Shown: positions 1 through 6,971 of the stretch, one piece after another
Numbering within the stretch: position 1 is the stretch's first letter
How the letters are laid out: the number at the start of each line of letters is the position of its first letter
Source of the DNA: an uncultured Prevotellaceae bacterium
Lineage (GTDB): Bacteria > Bacteroidota > Bacteroidia > Bacteroidales > Bacteroidaceae
Direction of reading: 5' to 3'
Length of the DNA: 10,187 nucleotides
Assembly (NCBI GenBank): GCA_946405695.1
Contig: CAMJIA010000054.1
Coordinates: forward strand, 1-10,187
Position numbers and translations under genes: made by a program
Notes under the pieces: generated by a model
What the model was told of the DNA's origin: nothing
The model's input: the letters and a program-made list of their open reading frames with translations, nothing else
The model's database searches: none

Positions 1-26
1 AGAATGCTTAGCAGGAGTGTTCTCAT
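1..26 (-). CDS. Partial gene, N-terminus only: probable exported protein
   Basis: An ATG on the minus strand at 26-24 opens a frame that runs off the left edge and encodes MRTLLLSIL. The basic residue followed by a leucine-rich run is how a signal peptide or membrane anchor begins, so an exported or membrane protein is inferred from very few residues. The start codon overlaps the stop of the upstream beta-propeller gene as ATGA, and a perfect AAAGGAGG lies seven bases upstream, so the start is well supported even though the product is unknown. The overlap suggests translational coupling and a shared role with the two preceding genes. The function cannot be assigned from this window. Confidence 0.7.
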
Positions 27-1588
27 GGGCGGGCCTCCTTTCCGATAAAGGGTTCATACGGAATGTTACGTCCGATATAGTAGTCCCATTCCTGACGTGT
101 CAGGTTCCTCTTGAGTTTGTTTTTCAGCATCTGGCGCATCATGGGAACCGATATCAGAGACTCCGTGAGTGTGCCGACCTGATCGCCACACCATACGTTA
201 GCATTTTCCTTGTCGAAGGTGAAGTTCAGAATCCAACCATCGGTGGTAATGATCGTCATCGGTTCTATCTTGGGCTGGTCGGCCAACCACAGATTGACCT
301 TACCGTCGTAGCTGGCAGAGTGGATACGCCAATTGATAATCTTGATTTTGGTGATGTGTGAACGATGGCCCACCAACTTCTGCGTCTCTCCCTTCGGATT
401 GATATAATAGATGGTACCATCGCTCATGCCATAAGTCGTAATCTTGTTGGCGGGGTTGCAGGCATAGGCTGTCACCTGTCCCTTGACAGGAACCTTGGTG
501 GTCTCTATCTTGTCGAAGCTCTTGACCAGATGCATGTGTCCCTGATCATCGAAGATGCAGGGATATTGTCCATTGTTGCACACAGCCACCGTCTTGAACG
601 AGAAAGGATGGGTGCGGACAATGGTGCGACTGTTGGCATCAAACAGTGCCATACCCTGTTCACCAAACAGTATCATCTGATTGCTGGCAAAATCCATACA
701 GCGCAGGGCACCGATTCCTGTGACTTCAAGAACGGTTTCGTTGTGGTCGCTCTTGATAACGAAGTGTCCTGTACGACTGACGGCATAGACAATGCTTTTC
801 ACACGGTCAACAAACACATCGCGGAAATCGTAGGCTTTATTGTTGATCAGTTCTTGATTCGTCATCTTGCCCCCCTTCAGACTATGCTTCGTCAGTTCGC
901 CATAACTGCTGCAGGTCACAAAATGATTGTCTTTGTCGTTGTAGAATGCCACATCATAGATGCCTCCTTTATGCATGGTCCATTGCTGTTTGCTCTGGCT
1001 GGCAATGACCAGCGACTGATAGACTGACGACGCGTAAACATTACCGTTGTAGCGTGTGGTGTACAGCTGCGAGGCATAACTCAGTAGCGCTGCCAGTTCA
1101 TGATTGCCCGATTCTGACTGCTTGATGGAAACGTCGCCCAACTGTCGTGCCAAGGTGATATAGCCCAGTGTGTCAGCCACACGTCTCTGATATTCTGCAT
1201 TGGCACGCTGCTGTTCTGCAATAACACGCTCACTCTTGGCCACCTTTGATGCTTCTACGGCACGCTGCTCAGCTTCCTGGGCGTTCTGGCGCTCCTCTTC
1301 CGCATTGCGTCGCATCTGTTCGGCTACGGCAGTCTGCTCTTCCGCCTTGATACGCTGTTGGTCACTGATGCGTCGCTCCTGGTTGGCTATCTCCTCCATC
1401 TGCTCGTTGATGCGCTGCATCACAACAGACCGCTTTTCTCTCTTGCTGAGAACGTCAAGCCTGTCTTCCAGCCGATGCGTCTTCTCTTGTTCTTCCGCAT
1501 ACCACTGGTAGACCACCGCCAGTGCTACGCCCATCACGAGGGCTATACAGCTGGCTATGAGTGTGCTTGTCTTACCGTAGATCCTCAT
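23..1588 (-). CDS. Membrane-anchored coiled-coil protein with WD40-like beta-propeller
   Basis: This 521-residue protein has three visible parts. A single hydrophobic segment lies at about residues 9-28 after a short basic tip. A long charged Glu/Gln/Arg/Ala-rich coiled coil covers about 31-138. A C-terminal region of about 200-480 looks like a degenerate WD40 propeller; the clearest repeat is near 405-437, with GH at 407-408 and VNLW at 431-434. The segment near 160-195 (ELAALLSYASQL) and the tail near 495-505 (NLTRQEWDYYIG) resemble the parts flanking propellers in large WD40 signalling proteins, but no NTPase domain is present. Basic residues before the anchor suggest the propeller may be periplasmic, but this is uncertain. 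The start overlaps the phosphatase gene stop as ATGA and the end overlaps the next gene, so it is the middle member of a coupled operon. A sensor or scaffold role is inferred; no ligand is known. Confidence 0.8.
   Translation of the reverse strand: MRIYGKTSTLIASCIALVMGVALAVVYQWYAEEQEKTHRLEDRLDVLSKREKRSVVMQRINEQMEEIANQERRISDQQRIKAEEQTAVAEQMRRNAEEERQNAQEAEQRAVEASKVAKSERVIAEQQRANAEYQRRVADTLGYITLARQLGDVSIKQSESGNHELAALLSYASQLYTTRYNGNVYASSVYQSLVIASQSKQQWTMHKGGIYDVAFYNDKDNHFVTCSSYGELTKHSLKGGKMTNQELINNKAYDFRDVFVDRVKSIVYAVSRTGHFVIKSDHNETVLEVTGIGALRCMDFASNQMILFGEQGMALFDANSRTIVRTHPFSFKTVAVCNNGQYPCIFDDQGHMHLVKSFDKIETTKVPVKGQVTAYACNPANKITTYGMSDGTIYYINPKGETQKLVGHRSHITKIKIINWRIHSASYDGKVNLWLADQPKIEPMTIITTDGWILNFTFDKENANVWCGDQVGTLTESLISVPMMRQMLKNKLKRNLTRQEWDYYIGRNIPYEPFIGKEARP
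34..41 (-). promoter_or_regulatory. Strong Shine-Dalgarno site for the edge gene
   Basis: The minus strand reads AAAGGAGG here, with seven bases to the ATG at 26-24. It lies inside the last codons of the upstream gene. This is notable because the other starts in the window have no such site, as is usual in Bacteroidetes. It decides the start of the partial gene and suggests that gene is made in quantity or can be translated independently of the overlapping upstream frame. Confidence 0.7.
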
Positions 1589-2754
1589 GCTTTACGTGTT
1601 AGCGCCATCAGTGTGATGTCGTCACTCTGGGGAGCATTACCTACAAAGGCTTTGATGTCTGCCAACTGGTTGTCAATGATGCTTCTGCAGTCTTTACCTT
1701 TCTGTGTGGCCAGAAAGTTCATCATGCGGTCGTCGCCATACTCCTCATTAGCCTCGTTCATGGCCTCGTTGACACCATCAGTATACATGACCAGCGTATC
1801 GCCAACACCCAGCGTCAACGTCTCCTTGGGATAGGTGATGCCCTCTACGGCGCCCACCATACAACTGGTGCTTGTTGGCAACATCTGTACGCTACCGTCG
1901 GCTTTGATGATGACTGGCGAGTTGTGACCACCATTACTGTATTCCATCTCTCCCGTCTTGACGTTATAGATGGCATAGAAGACGGTGACAAACATGCAGT
2001 CTACCGACTCCTTGCTGAGCAGTTCGTTCGATTTCGTCAGACAGTCTCCAGGTGCGTAGCCCTGCAGTCCGATGGTACGTATCAGTGTTCTGCTGACAGC
2101 CATGAAGATGGCTGCTGGGATACCTTTACCGCTCACGTCAGCCATGACCAATCCTATACGGTCTTCGTCAATACGGAAGAAGTCGTAGAAGTCACCACCC
2201 ACATCCTTGGCAGGTGTCATCAGCGCTGCCAGGTCCAGTTCCCGTTCGTTTTCAGGGAATGGAGGGAAGATACGGGGCAGGATGGCCTGTTGGATTTCAG
2301 CAGCCACTGCCAGATCGGTCTTCAGCGACTCCAACTGGGCGTGCTCGTGTTGAGACATCTTGATGTAGTTAATCTGCTCAATAGCCTTCTCGATGGTGAT
2401 GCTCAGATCGTCCAGGTCAATAGGCTTTGTGGCAAAGTCAAAGGCACCATTGTTCATGGCCGAGCGGATATTGCCCATATCGCCGTATGCTGACACCATG
2501 ATACATTTCATGGCAGGATTCTGCATCTCGTTAATCTTGGTAAGCAGCGTCAGTCCGTCCATTTCCGGCATGTTGATGTCGGAAAGGATGATGTTGATGT
2601 CCTTCTCTTTCAGCATCAGGGTTAACGCTTCCAGTCCGTTGTGGGCAAAGAAAAACTCATACTCACCCTTGCGGATTTGGCGTCTGAAATATTGCGTTAG
2701 TAGCAACTCGAGATCCATCTCGTCGTCGACACTCAGAATTTTTACAGGATTCAT
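1585..2754 (-). CDS. Response regulator with PP2C/SpoIIE-type Ser/Thr phosphatase domain
   Basis: The 389-residue protein starts with a receiver domain (about 4-125). It has the acidic pair D10/D11, the probable phosphoacceptor D59 in SDINMPEMDG, S88, and K110 followed by proline. A helical linker (about 130-160) ending in AAEIQQAILP leads into a PP2C/SpoIIE (RsbU-like) domain with metal-binding aspartates in GGDFYD (D188), MADVSGKG (D206), YTDG (D326) and SDD (D378/D379). All core motifs are present, so it should be active. In this family, receiver phosphorylation usually controls dephosphorylation of an anti-anti-sigma (STAS) protein or another phosphoprotein. No histidine kinase, anti-sigma kinase or STAS protein is visible here, so its partners lie elsewhere or past the left edge. 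It is first in the operon and is coupled by ATGA to the beta-propeller gene. The ATG at 2754 fits the promoter about 25 bases upstream. Confidence 0.93.
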   Translation of the reverse strand: MNPVKILSVDDEMDLELLLTQYFRRQIRKGEYEFFFAHNGLEALTLMLKEKDINIILSDINMPEMDGLTLLTKINEMQNPAMKCIMVSAYGDMGNIRSAMNNGAFDFATKPIDLDDLSITIEKAIEQINYIKMSQHEHAQLESLKTDLAVAAEIQQAILPRIFPPFPENERELDLAALMTPAKDVGGDFYDFFRIDEDRIGLVMADVSGKGIPAAIFMAVSRTLIRTIGLQGYAPGDCLTKSNELLSKESVDCMFVTVFYAIYNVKTGEMEYSNGGHNSPVIIKADGSVQMLPTSTSCMVGAVEGITYPKETLTLGVGDTLVMYTDGVNEAMNEANEEYGDDRMMNFLATQKGKDCRSIIDNQLADIKAFVGNAPQSDDITLMALTRKA

Positions 2755-2779
2755 TGTTAGTATATTTATATTTTAGGTG

Positions 2780-2811
2780 CAAATTTACATATTTATTTAA
2801 AAAATACCAAG
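2780..2811 (-). promoter_or_regulatory. Bacteroidetes-type promoter of the phosphatase operon
   Basis: On the minus strand TAAATTTG (2787-2780) matches the Bacteroidetes -7 consensus TAnnTTTG. A TTG within CTTGG (2811-2807) lies 20 bases upstream, as expected for the -33 element. Transcription should start near 2770-2775, giving a short A/T-rich leader of about 20 bases before the ATG at 2754. No Shine-Dalgarno sequence is visible. The assignment is by consensus match only. Confidence 0.65.
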
Positions 2812-2838
2812 AAATGAAGGAAAAATATACAGAATTCC

Positions 2839-2868
2839 TTGGATTTCGGATAAAATAAAGTACCTTTG
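2839..2868 (+). promoter_or_regulatory. Bacteroidetes-type promoter of the ATP-grasp gene
   Basis: TACCTTTG (2861-2868) is a full match to TAnnTTTG, with TTG at 2839-2841 and a 19-base spacer. Transcription would begin only about five to ten bases past the -7 box, so at or within a few bases of the ATG at 2878. The promoter is back to back with the one driving the phosphatase operon. The two cores are separated by about 30 bases, so a regulator bound between them could affect both. Confidence 0.65.
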
Positions 2869-2877
2869 CACGCGATA

Positions 2878-3945
2878 ATGAAGACACTACATATTTTTAA
2901 CCCTGAGCACGACATTGCGCTGGCAGCCAATCTGTCACACTTCACAGCCCCCCATGCTGGCAGACAGTTGAGGGCTGATCTGGGGTGGTTGCCTACCCTG
3001 TGGACTGAGGAGAATGACTATATTCTGGTGGAACATGTGGATGCTGCACGAAAGGCTTACGAGCGCCTGCGCAAGAAACTGGGACGTCCCGTTGCCATGT
3101 TCGTTGATCGCCAAGAATTGCCACACCTGGACATCCAGCAAGTGAATCCATGGGGCTGGGATGCTGCTGTGGCTACCGATCTTTTTCGGTGGGGCATAAA
3201 GGCAGCTATATTACCTGATGAGGAATTGCTGGCACATTACCGTCAACTGTCACACCGCAGGACCTCAGCCCAGTTACTGCCAGCTCTACGTTTGGAGGGT
3301 ACGGTAGGCGAAGCAGTAGAATGTGCTACGTTGGAACAGGTAGAGCGCTGTCAAGAGCGCTGGGGACAGATTGTCATCAAGTCTCCCTGGTCATCGAGTG
3401 GGCGAGGGGTGCGCTTCGCTGTTCAAGAGGGATGGATCAATAACGTCATCAAACAGCAGGGCTGTGTGATGGTGGAGCCTTATTATAATAAGGTGAAAGA
3501 CTTCGGTATGGAATTCGAGGTCGACAAGGACGGAAAGGTGCACTATCTGGGATTGTCGTTGTTTCATACCAAGAATGGGGCTTATATCGGCAATCTGCTG
3601 GCTACAGAGCAGGCGAAACGCGAGCAGATGGCCCGTTATGTGTCAATAGAATTGCTGGACGAAATCAAACAACGCATCATTGACAATGTCCACCTTACAG
3701 ATTACGTAGGACCTTTTGGCATTGACATGATGATTTGCGCTGCTGTGAAGCTAAATGATAACGGAAAAATGATAAATGATAATCGTTGCCTGCTTCATCC
3801 TTGTGTGGAACTAAACCTGCGGCGCACGATGGGACACGTGGCACTAAGCATAACACCTACTGACGACGATATCCGGAAGGTGATGCGCATAGAACTGACA
3901 GACCACTACAAACTATCGATAAAAAAACTAGGAGCATCCGTATGA
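2878..3945 (+). CDS. ATP-grasp-like protein of unknown substrate
   Basis: This 355-residue protein is counted from the ATG at 2878. A TTG at 2866 is in frame but sits inside the -7 promoter box, so it cannot be the start. Residues 165-180 (IVIKSPWSSSGRGVRF) look like the ATP-grasp nucleotide-binding lysine (K168) and glycine-rich loop. E200 (VEPYY), D283 (GIDMM), and E311 with N313 (VELNLR) fit the ATP- and Mg-binding carboxylates of the fold. ATP-grasp enzymes join a carboxylate to an amine or thiol through an acyl phosphate. The N-terminal third, with FNPEHDIALAAN at 7-18, is unlike the common ligases I recognise. No signal peptide is seen, so it is probably cytoplasmic. It stands alone: divergent from the phosphatase operon and convergent with the arabinose operon, so context gives no substrate. 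The last four codons form the left arm of a terminator hairpin. Confidence 0.75.
   Translation: MKTLHIFNPEHDIALAANLSHFTAPHAGRQLRADLGWLPTLWTEENDYILVEHVDAARKAYERLRKKLGRPVAMFVDRQELPHLDIQQVNPWGWDAAVATDLFRWGIKAAILPDEELLAHYRQLSHRRTSAQLLPALRLEGTVGEAVECATLEQVERCQERWGQIVIKSPWSSSGRGVRFAVQEGWINNVIKQQGCVMVEPYYNKVKDFGMEFEVDKDGKVHYLGLSLFHTKNGAYIGNLLATEQAKREQMARYVSIELLDEIKQRIIDNVHLTDYVGPFGIDMMICAAVKLNDNGKMINDNRCLLHPCVELNLRRTMGHVALSITPTDDDIRKVMRIELTDHYKLSIKKLGASV
3753..3782 (+). repeat. Three copies of AAATGATAA inside the ATP-grasp gene
   Basis: AAATGATAA occurs at 3753-3761, 3767-3775 and 3774-3782, the last two overlapping by two bases. The stretch keeps the reading frame and encodes a hydrophilic loop (LNDNGKMINDNR, residues 292-303) between the GIDMM strand and the C-terminal VELN motif. 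It is more A/T-rich than the surrounding gene, which suggests a replication-slippage expansion in a tolerant surface loop. Confidence 0.6.
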
Positions 3946-3957
3946 GACGGGTGCTCC
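3921..3957. terminator. Intrinsic terminator, probably bidirectional, between convergent genes
   Basis: GGAGCATCCGT (3931-3941) pairs with ACGGGTGCTCC (3947-3957) to form an 11-bp stem with one T-G wobble and a 5-base loop. Seven A residues at 3921-3927 become a U tract after the hairpin on the minus strand. This makes a classical intrinsic terminator for the arabinose operon, whose last stop is 48 bases upstream. On the plus strand the hairpin is followed only by the weaker TTGGTTATTGT, so termination of the ATP-grasp transcript is less certain. The stop codon of that gene (3943-3945) lies in the loop. Confidence 0.8.
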
Positions 3958-3974
3958 TTGGTTATTGTAAGTAC

Positions 3975-4008
3975 GAATTCAGAATTCGGAATTTAGAATT
4001 CGGAATTA
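3975..4008. repeat. Tandem 14-bp GAATTC-type repeat at the araA 3' end
   Basis: AGAATTCGGAATT is repeated exactly at 3981-3993 and 3995-4007, with a 14-base period. A further GAATTC lies just before at 3975-3980. Each unit contains the palindrome GAATTC. The last unit supplies the bases of the araA stop codon (TAA on the minus strand, 4008-4006), so the repeat has grown up to or into the gene end. The function is unknown; it may be a slippage product or a remnant of a dispersed intergenic repeat. Confidence 0.7.
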
Positions 4009-5544
4009 CTTCAGCGCTTTGTTCAGCATGTAGTATACCTCGTTGTTGCGGAGGGTCTGCTTGAACTCGTAGGTCTTCGTGTCCTTGTTGATCTTGACAT
4101 ACTCGATGCCAAGCATCTCAGCGAAGTCCTCCCAGTACTCTTCGGTGATGTCGTAAGAGAAAGCTGAGTGGTGTGTGCCACCAGCAAGAATCCATGCGCC
4201 AGCACCAATCTCGAAGGTGGGCTGGGGAACCCACAGGGCAGAAGCCACAGGCAGGTTAGGCATGGGCTTGGGCTCGATGCACTCAACCTCCTGAGAAATC
4301 AGGCGGAAGCGATTGCCGAGGTCAACAACAGTAGCCTTGATACCACGACCCACCTTTGAGGTGAAGACGAGGCGGGCTGTCTGCTGCTTGCGGATGCCGA
4401 TGCCGAGGAAGTGAACTTCCAGCTTGGGTTTGTCGACAGCGATGAGCGGACAAACCTCGAGCATGTGGCTCTGCAGACAAGAACTGCGGTCACCAGCGAA
4501 GTTCAGCGTGTAGTCCTCCAGGAACGAGCAACCGGTAGGCATGCCCTGCTGGATAACCCACAGGGTGCGGTAGAGACAGGCTGTTTTCCAGTCACCCTCA
4601 GCACCGAAACCGATACCCTCAGCCATGAGACGCTGTGAGGCCAAGCCAGGAATCTGGTCGAAGCCACAGAAGTCGGGCTGGTCGATGTCTGCATCACCGA
4701 GGTCGTCGAAGTTGGTGGTGAAAGCAGTAGCGCCTTCGTCCTTCAGGACGCGACGCAGAGCGATTTCTGCCTTGGCAGCGTTCTTCACCTTCTCCCAGTA
4801 AACCTCTTCGCCAGACTCATCAATCTTGATGGTGTAGAGCTTCTTGTACTCCTCAACGAGTTCATCAGCCTCCTTGTCAGTTACCTTCTTCCAGTAGTCC
4901 ATCAGCGAGCTGACGGGGTAGTAGTCCACATGGTAGCCCAGACGCTGCTCGAACTCTACGCGGTCGCCATCGGTAACGGCTACGTTGTTCATGTTCATAC
5001 CGAACATCAGACAGCGCACGTTCTTGGCGTCGGCAACACCTGCTGCTACACGTGCCCAGACGGCAATCTGCTGCTGAGCGGCAGCGTCCTTCCAGTAACC
5101 ACAAACCACCTTGCGGGGAACGCGCATGCGGGTGCAGATGTGTCCAAACTCGATGTCACCATGAGCTGACTGGTTCAGGTTCATGAAGTCCATATCCATC
5201 GTCTCCCAGGGAATCTCAGCGTTGTACTGGGTGTGGAAGTGGAGGAGGGGTTTCTGCAGGTCCTGCAGACCCTTGATCCACATCTTGGCAGGCGAGAAGG
5301 TGTGCATCCAGGTGATGATACCCACACACTTGTCGTCGTTGTTGGCTGCCTTCATCACAGCCTCTACTTCCTTGGAGCTGTTGGCAGTGCCTTTGTATAC
5401 AACCTTGATGGGGATAATGCCACTATTGTTTAGGCCATCGACCATCTCCTTTGAGTGGCCGTCAACGGCAACAACAGCGTCGCCTCCGTAGAGCAACTGC
5501 GCACCAGTTACCCACCATATTTCTAAATTATCAAATGCTTTCAT
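4006..5544 (-). CDS. araA: L-arabinose isomerase
   Basis: The enzyme converts L-arabinose to L-ribulose in the cytoplasm using a divalent metal, usually Mn2+. The 512-residue product matches E. coli AraA along its whole length as I recall that sequence: DNLEIWWVTGAQLLYG near the start, HTFSPAKMWI (81-90), HTQYNAEIPW (104-113) and MDFMNLNQSAHG (118-129). The metal and catalytic residues fit E316 (GAEGDWK), E343 (FLEDYT), H360 (SHMLEVCP) and H458/H459 (AGGTHHS). It starts 18 bases after the araD stop. AAGGAA touches the ATG directly, too close for a normal Shine-Dalgarno site. It is the last gene before the operon terminator. In many bacteria a ribulokinase gene (araB) is adjacent, but none is present here. 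No truncation is seen. Confidence 0.97.
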   Translation of the reverse strand: MKAFDNLEIWWVTGAQLLYGGDAVVAVDGHSKEMVDGLNNSGIIPIKVVYKGTANSSKEVEAVMKAANNDDKCVGIITWMHTFSPAKMWIKGLQDLQKPLLHFHTQYNAEIPWETMDMDFMNLNQSAHGDIEFGHICTRMRVPRKVVCGYWKDAAAQQQIAVWARVAAGVADAKNVRCLMFGMNMNNVAVTDGDRVEFEQRLGYHVDYYPVSSLMDYWKKVTDKEADELVEEYKKLYTIKIDESGEEVYWEKVKNAAKAEIALRRVLKDEGATAFTTNFDDLGDADIDQPDFCGFDQIPGLASQRLMAEGIGFGAEGDWKTACLYRTLWVIQQGMPTGCSFLEDYTLNFAGDRSSCLQSHMLEVCPLIAVDKPKLEVHFLGIGIRKQQTARLVFTSKVGRGIKATVVDLGNRFRLISQEVECIEPKPMPNLPVASALWVPQPTFEIGAGAWILAGGTHHSAFSYDITEEYWEDFAEMLGIEYVKINKDTKTYEFKQTLRNNEVYYMLNKALK

Positions 5545-5562
5545 TTCCTTGTGATTTAGTGA

Positions 5563-6273
5563 TTAGTGTTTCTGACCTTTCTGGCCGTAGTAGGCGTTGG
5601 GGCCGTGCTTGCGCATGTAGTGCTTCTCAACAAGCAACGGGTTCATCGTCGTGTTGGGATTAACACAGAACGACACGAAGGCCATCTTGGCACACTGCTC
5701 CATGACCTTGGCGTTGTAGACGGCATTGTCGGGAGAGGTACCCCACGAGAATGGTCCGTGGTTCTTGACGAGCACAGCGGGTGTGTGGTCGGGATTGATC
5801 TTGCGGATGTTCAGGATCTCGTCGACAATAACGTTACCTGTCTCCAGTTCGTACTGTCCCTCGACTTCCTCCTTCGTCATATCGCGTGTGCAGGGAATAT
5901 CCTTGTAGAAGTAGTCGGCATGGGTGGTGCCGATGTTGGGGATGTCCTTACCAGCCTGTGCGAAAGCAGTAGCATAGGTGGAGTGGGTGTGAACGACGCC
6001 CTGGATGTTGGGGAACGCCTTATATAATACAAGGTGTGTGGGGGTATCGCTCGACGGATTCAGGTCACCCTCGACCACTTTACCACTTTCCAGGTCAACA
6101 ACTACCATGTCCTCGGCTTTCATCTCGTCGTAAGAGACGCCGCTGGGCTTGATGACTACCAATCCCTTCTCGCGGTCAATACCTGAGACGTTGCCCCAAG
6201 TGAAGATGACCAGTCCCTGTTTTACCAGGTCCAGATTGGCTTTGAATACTTTCTGTTTCAGTTCTTCTAACAT
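5563..6273 (-). CDS. araD: L-ribulose-5-phosphate 4-epimerase
   Basis: This enzyme converts L-ribulose-5-phosphate to D-xylulose-5-phosphate, linking arabinose breakdown to the pentose phosphate pathway. The 236-residue protein belongs to the class II aldolase/AraD family and has the normal family length. Zn ligands fit H95 and H97 (VVHTHSTYA) and H172 (KNHGPFSWG). Catalytic residues fit D120 (THADYF) and Y229 (GPNAYYG), almost the same numbers as in E. coli AraD. The phosphate-binding part is visible as TWGNVS (25-30) and SSDTPTH (74-80). The start is the ATG at 6273, four bases after the regulator stop, because the conserved family N-terminus ([10 protein letters not shown]) begins there. 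The longer in-frame extension upstream is the regulator gene in another frame. Co-translation with its neighbours is likely given the spacing. Confidence 0.96.
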   Translation of the reverse strand: MLEELKQKVFKANLDLVKQGLVIFTWGNVSGIDREKGLVVIKPSGVSYDEMKAEDMVVVDLESGKVVEGDLNPSSDTPTHLVLYKAFPNIQGVVHTHSTYATAFAQAGKDIPNIGTTHADYFYKDIPCTRDMTKEEVEGQYELETGNVIVDEILNIRKINPDHTPAVLVKNHGPFSWGTSPDNAVYNAKVMEQCAKMAFVSFCVNPNTTMNPLLVEKHYMRKHGPNAYYGQKGQKH

Positions 6274-6277
6274 GTTA

Positions 6278-6955
6278 CTATAGTTTGAAGTTAGTACCTT
6301 CGTTGAAGGCGTTTTTGTTGAAGCGATAGAGCGAGGCACCACGCTTGGAACCCGTCTTATCGATAAGGTCGGTCTTCTCGATGAAGTCCATTTCCTTGAT
6401 GCGCTTACGGAAGTTACGCTTGTCGACCTCCTCGCCGTTGACAGCCTCATAGAGGCGCTGCAACTGTGTGAGGGTGAACAGACCTGGGAGCAGCTGGAAA
6501 CTGATGGGCGCAGTACGAATCTTCTGCTGCATCAGCTTGCGGGCCTTGAGAATCATCTCCTTGTGGTCGGAGAACATCTCAGGAAGTTCCTCGATATTCA
6601 CCCATTCCACATCGTGCTCGGCCAACAGTCTCTGGTCGTAGTCCTTCACGTTGATGAGGGCGTAGTAACTGACGCTGACTACACGTGCACCTGGGTCGCG
6701 GTCGACACTGCCGAAGGCTCCCACTTGGCGCATATAGACGTTGCGCAGACCGGTAAGTTCAAAGAGTACGCGGTCGGCAGCCTCGTCGACACTCTCCTCG
6801 TTGCGTACGAAACCTCCATAGAGGCTCCATGCGCCCTTACCGGGGTCCATGGCTCGGTGACCCAGCAGCACCTTCAGCTTGTTTTGTTCGAAGCCGAAGA
6901 TGATGCAGTCCACCGAGACAAGGATCTTCTGGTGTTCAATATAATACTTGGTCAT
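6278..6955 (-). CDS. araR: Nudix-winged-helix transcription factor, AraR-like
   Basis: This 225-residue protein has a Nudix domain (about 10-140) and a C-terminal winged-helix region (about 150-225, with [13 protein letters not shown] then a basic [11 protein letters not shown] wing). This is the layout of the NrtR/AraR family. In the Nudix box (G48 to L70) G48, E54, R62, E66 and G69 are kept, but two key glutamates are replaced by V63 and L67, so hydrolysis is unlikely and ligand sensing likely. From the literature I recall, the Bacteroides thetaiotaomicron AraR is such a Nudix-type regulator that responds to L-arabinose. The position here, between an SSS symporter and araD, fits that role, and placement in its own operon implies autoregulation. 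The start is the ATG at 6955, 16 bases after the symporter stop; a longer start at 6985 would overlap the symporter and adds only ten residues without family features. Confidence 0.9.
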   Translation of the reverse strand: MTKYYIEHQKILVSVDCIIFGFEQNKLKVLLGHRAMDPGKGAWSLYGGFVRNEESVDEAADRVLFELTGLRNVYMRQVGAFGSVDRDPGARVVSVSYYALINVKDYDQRLLAEHDVEWVNIEELPEMFSDHKEMILKARKLMQQKIRTAPISFQLLPGLFTLTQLQRLYEAVNGEEVDKRNFRKRIKEMDFIEKTDLIDKTGSKRGASLYRFNKNAFNEGTNFKL

Positions 6956-6971
6956 GGTTGCTACTGATGGA

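Noticed and set aside
365..1027. A 220-codon open frame on the plus strand.
   Set aside because: It is antisense to the propeller gene, shows no family features, and neighbours other shadow frames caused by codon bias.
1200..1500. Repetitive-looking sequence in the propeller gene, considered as a DNA repeat.
   Set aside because: It is explained by the Glu/Gln/Arg/Ala-rich coiled coil; there is no constant nucleotide period.
1924..2493. A 189-codon open frame on the plus strand.
   Set aside because: It lies wholly antisense to the phosphatase gene, which has all its motifs; no independent support.
2663..2887. A minus-strand frame of 74 codons crossing the divergent promoter region.
   Set aside because: It would have to start inside the opposite gene and read through both promoters, and it overlaps the receiver domain in another frame.
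6274..6450. An N-terminal extension of araD by 59 codons.
   Set aside because: The extra residues are Ser/Arg-rich and come from the regulator gene in another frame, and the known AraD N-terminus starts at 6273.
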